Assembly (NCBI RefSeq): GCF_001297125.1
Contig: NZ_LHPC01000017.1
Location: forward strand, 124,001-188,000
DNA from: Pseudomonas sp. RIT-PI-q
GTDB taxonomy: Bacteria > Pseudomonadota > Gammaproteobacteria > Pseudomonadales > Pseudomonadaceae
Length of the DNA stretch: 64,000 nt
Direction of reading: 5' to 3'
The notes beneath the pieces are model-generated. The model saw only the letters and a list, made by a program, of their open reading frames with translations. It was not told the DNA's origin and made no database searches. Position numbers and translations under genes: made by a program. Below, piece after piece: positions 61,578 to 64,000 of the stretch. Each line of letters opens with the position of its first letter. Position 1 is the stretch's first letter.

Positions 61578-62303
61578 ATGGATCCTGTCAACGTGAGCAG
61601 ACTGCTGATCGTCGATGACGATGTGGAAATTCTGTCCTTGCTGAAGAAGTTCTTCGTTCAGCATGGCTATGAGGTGGAGGTGGCCCCTCATGGCGAGGCC
61701 ATGTGGGCGGCGATAGCGCAAAGTCGACCGGACACCATCATTCTCGACCTGATGCTGCCCGGTGAAGGCGGCTTGAGTCTCTGCCAGAAAGTGCGGGCCC
61801 GGATGGGGATCCCGATCATCATGCTGACGGCCATGGCCGAGCTGAGCGACCGCATTGTCGGCCTGGAACTGGGGGCGGACGACTACTTGACCAAACCCTT
61901 CGCCCCTCAGGAGTTGCTCGCCCGCGTACGCGCCTTGCAACGTCGCGCAGGCGAACAGAAAAGCCATGGCAGCGAGCAGTCACGCCCGGTCATCGGTTTC
62001 GCCGGTTGGCACCTGGACATCACCTGCCGCGAGCTGCGTTCGCCCGAGAACGTGATGATTCCGCTGTCCGGTGGCGAGTTCGACTTGCTGGTGGTCTTCC
62101 TCGAACATCCGCAACGCATTCTCACCCGCGAACAACTGATCGACCTGACACACGGCCAGGGCCACGACGCCTTCGATCGCAGCATCGACGTGCAGGTCAG
62201 CCGGCTACGGCGCAAGATCGAACCGGACAGCAAGCGCCCCGACCTGATCCGTACCGTACGCAATGGAGGCTATATGTTCACCGCCAAGGTCACCCGTTCG
62301 TGA
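61578..62303 (+). CDS. OmpR-family response regulator
   Basis: A 241-residue response regulator. Acidic pair in IVDDD (13-15), phospho-acceptor Asp57 in IILDLMLPG, and Lys in LTKPF mark the receiver; the C-terminal winged helix spans about 130-235. The start is uncertain: ATG at 61560 or GTG at 61593 are alternatives, none with a strong ribosome site. The kinase overlaps its stop. It is close in pattern to the orphan at 25707. The adjacent DUF3313 and DUF2950 genes may be targets. Confidence 0.9.
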   Translation: MDPVNVSRLLIVDDDVEILSLLKKFFVQHGYEVEVAPHGEAMWAAIAQSRPDTIILDLMLPGEGGLSLCQKVRARMGIPIIMLTAMAELSDRIVGLELGADDYLTKPFAPQELLARVRALQRRAGEQKSHGSEQSRPVIGFAGWHLDITCRELRSPENVMIPLSGGEFDLLVVFLEHPQRILTREQLIDLTHGQGHDAFDRSIDVQVSRLRRKIEPDSKRPDLIRTVRNGGYMFTAKVTRS

Positions 62304-63634
62304 TCTGCCGAATCGTACGTCGCGACACCCTCAGGCGCCGGATTGCCCTGACCATCGTCGCCGCGATGCTGGCCTCGCTGACCCTGAATGCCCTGTTCGT
62401 TCAGGTCGCGGGCATCTGGGCCCGTCCGCCCATTGAACGAACTGGCCTGCTGGAGCAGATTGCCGCGACCACACGGGTGATCGAGGCTGCCCCGGCTCAG
62501 TTGCGCCCACAACTGGCGAGCGCGGCGAGCACCCCTCTGCTCGAAGTGTTGTGGAGCGCGCATCGCGTCAACTTCAATCTGCCCACGGACGGCGCGCAGG
62601 TTGAAGCCGGCACGGTGCCGGTGCTGGGGCAATTGTTGGGTGATGACCGAGAGATCGACGTGTTCAACCCCGGCGACTGGCCGAATGACAGTCCTCAGGC
62701 GCGTTATGTTGCACTCGTGCATCTTGTCGATGGTAGCTGGTTGTCGTTCACCCCACCGGAACGAAGCTGGGGCTTGGCCGCTAGCACGCGGATCGCGGTG
62801 ATCATCGCCCTGGGGCTGGTCGCAACCTTGATGGTCGCCTGGATTGCCACGCGCCAACTGGCCAATCCATTGCAGCGTTTCGCCAGCGCTGCGAGGCGCT
62901 TCGGCGGTGACCTGAGTGCGCCCCCCATCAAAATCGAAGGCCCCGACGAAATACGTCAGGCCATCATCGCGTTCAACACCATGCAGGCGCAGATTCAGCA
63001 TTTCATCGGTGAGCGCACGCACATGCTCGCCGCCATCTCCCATGACTTGCGTGCGCCCTTGACACGGATGCGCTTGCGCAGCGAATTCATGGAAGATCTG
63101 GATCATCAGCGCAAACTGATTCGCGATGTCGAAGAGATGCAATCGATGATCAACGCCGCCCTGGCTTTTTTCCGCGAAGACACTCACCTGGAGCAGTCCA
63201 CCGCGTTCGATCTGTCGGAATTGCTGCAAACCATCATCGATGACTATCGTGACCAGGACATCGTCATCGACTTCACCGGCCCGGCGCACCTGGTGTATGA
63301 CGGCCGGCCACTGAGCATCAAGCGTGTGATCGTCAACCTGCTGGATAACGCCGTGAAGTATGGGCAGCGCCCACGCACCGTGCTGAGTTGTGACGACCAT
63401 TCGATCTGCATCGAAGTCAGCGACGAAGGGCCGGGTATTCCCGAAGCGTCGCTGCAACGGGTGTTCGATCCGTTCTTTCGCCTCGAGACCTCGCGCAACC
63501 GTGACACCGGTGGCGTTGGGCTTGGGCTATCGGCTGCGCGAGCGATCGTTCGCGAACAGGGCGGGGAACTGACCTTGAGCAATCGAAGCGGTGCAGGGTT
63601 AGTGGCGCGGGTCGAGTTGCCTTACAACGGTTAA
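62300..63634 (+). CDS. OmpR-type sensor histidine kinase
   Basis: A 444-residue inner-membrane sensor kinase. Helix one spans about 14-34, a periplasmic part about 40-160, helix two about 163-183, then a HAMP domain. Phospho-accepting His248 is in ISHDLRAPLTRMR. The N-box NLLDNAVKYG and G-boxes EGPGIPE and GVGLGLS complete the ATPase. GTG overlaps the regulator stop as GTGA. It controls the regulator by phosphorylation; the signal is unknown. Confidence 0.92.
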   Translation: MICRIVRRDTLRRRIALTIVAAMLASLTLNALFVQVAGIWARPPIERTGLLEQIAATTRVIEAAPAQLRPQLASAASTPLLEVLWSAHRVNFNLPTDGAQVEAGTVPVLGQLLGDDREIDVFNPGDWPNDSPQARYVALVHLVDGSWLSFTPPERSWGLAASTRIAVIIALGLVATLMVAWIATRQLANPLQRFASAARRFGGDLSAPPIKIEGPDEIRQAIIAFNTMQAQIQHFIGERTHMLAAISHDLRAPLTRMRLRSEFMEDLDHQRKLIRDVEEMQSMINAALAFFREDTHLEQSTAFDLSELLQTIIDDYRDQDIVIDFTGPAHLVYDGRPLSIKRVIVNLLDNAVKYGQRPRTVLSCDDHSICIEVSDEGPGIPEASLQRVFDPFFRLETSRNRDTGGVGLGLSAARAIVREQGGELTLSNRSGAGLVARVELPYNG

Positions 63635-63648
63635 GGTCTGGTCGAAGC

Positions 63649-64000
63649 CTACGACAAATGAACGCCCGCATGCGCGGTGAGCGCTTCGAGCAAGCGGTTC
63701 ACGGTGCTCTTTTGCTCTATGCCCTGGCGGGTAATGCAATGGAAGGCCGAACGATAGGCCAACTGCTGCGGCATGATCGATCGCAGCCGGCCGCGTTCGA
63801 CCCAGCTCGCGGCGTAATGGGTGGGTAGGTAGCCGATGTAGGTGTCCGAAAAAATCAGCAGCGCAATGGCTTCCATGGAAAAGGCACTGACCGCGCTGGC
63901 GAACCGGAGCTCGCAGGGGCGTTTGTTCTCGGCGACGTAGCCCCGATCGACATAGTCCGCCGCGCTTAACTCTTCGAACGTCAGGTGCTGATCCGCACGC
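63649..64000 (-). CDS. LysR-family regulator, 3' part only
   Basis: The C-terminal 116 residues of a LysR-type regulator, continuing past the right edge. Typical effector-domain segments include AIALLIFSDTYIGYLPTHYA and SAFHCITRQG, and the stop lies 15 bases after the kinase stop on the opposite strand. The DNA-binding half is outside the window. Target unknown. Confidence 0.82.
   Translation of the reverse strand, partial: RADQHLTFEELSAADYVDRGYVAENKRPCELRFASAVSAFSMEAIALLIFSDTYIGYLPTHYAASWVERGRLRSIMPQQLAYRSAFHCITRQGIEQKSTVNRLLEALTAHAGVHLS

Overview
The window is a chromosomal segment of a GC-rich gamma-proteobacterium, almost certainly a member of the Pseudomonas fluorescens group. The evidence is the OprD-family porin, the benR/benABCD-catBCA/catR cluster, small Pseudomonas families such as DUF2790, and many intergenic REP/REPIN palindromes (at least fifteen). 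No rRNA, tRNA, CRISPR array, prophage or complete insertion sequence was recognised. Names rest on reading translations and motifs; no database search was run.

Layout. 1-2341: a 5'-damaged minus-strand gene runs off the left edge, followed by a small upstream ORF coupled to an amidase. 2342-10100: composite repeat island I, OprD porin and GntP permease, a 13-residue tandem-repeat exported protein, Ohr, small hypotheticals, and composite repeat island II. 10143-16454: AzlCD exporter, two diguanylate cyclases, a DapA paralogue, a DUF2784 membrane protein and a LysR regulator. 16627-22103: polar amino-acid ABC transporter with an M20 amidohydrolase and a divergent LysR. 22284-30531: PpnN, a Nudix protein, an orphan OmpR-type regulator, a Tat-exported hydrolase with a metallo-beta-lactamase-fold partner, and two small exported proteins sharing a C-terminal motif. 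30618-36400: two NCS1 transporters around a flavin reductase, an LLM monooxygenase and a cysteine hydrolase. 36476-39117: a candidate sRNA, small envelope proteins, OsmE and a Nudix protein. 39123-47821: benzoate to catechol to muconolactone degradation. 47822-57659: deacetylase, SMR exporter, AhpD-like protein, MocR regulator with a three-gene unit, Lrp with a diaminopropionate ammonia-lyase-like enzyme, phosphodiesterase and exported dipeptidase. 57962-64000: DUF3300/DUF2950 pair, DUF3313 lipoprotein, a two-component system, and a truncated LysR gene at the right edge.

How genes work together. BenABC and BenD would convert benzoate to catechol, CatA opens the ring, and CatB and CatC carry cis,cis-muconate on to the enol-lactone. 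Two XylS/BenR-type half sites lie upstream of benA and a perfect palindrome lies in the catR-catB gap. The cluster at 30618-36400 resembles the Rut pyrimidine-degradation gene set in composition, but its transporters are NCS1 and other Rut genes are absent. Three copies of a 15-bp motif upstream of its genes suggest a private regulon. It is the best candidate here for an undescribed catabolic system. Other leads are a family of small exported proteins (6636, 28887, 30307), a promoter-plus-terminator unit that looks like a ~70-nt sRNA near 36476-36545, and a possible CUG-initiated small exported protein near 36855.
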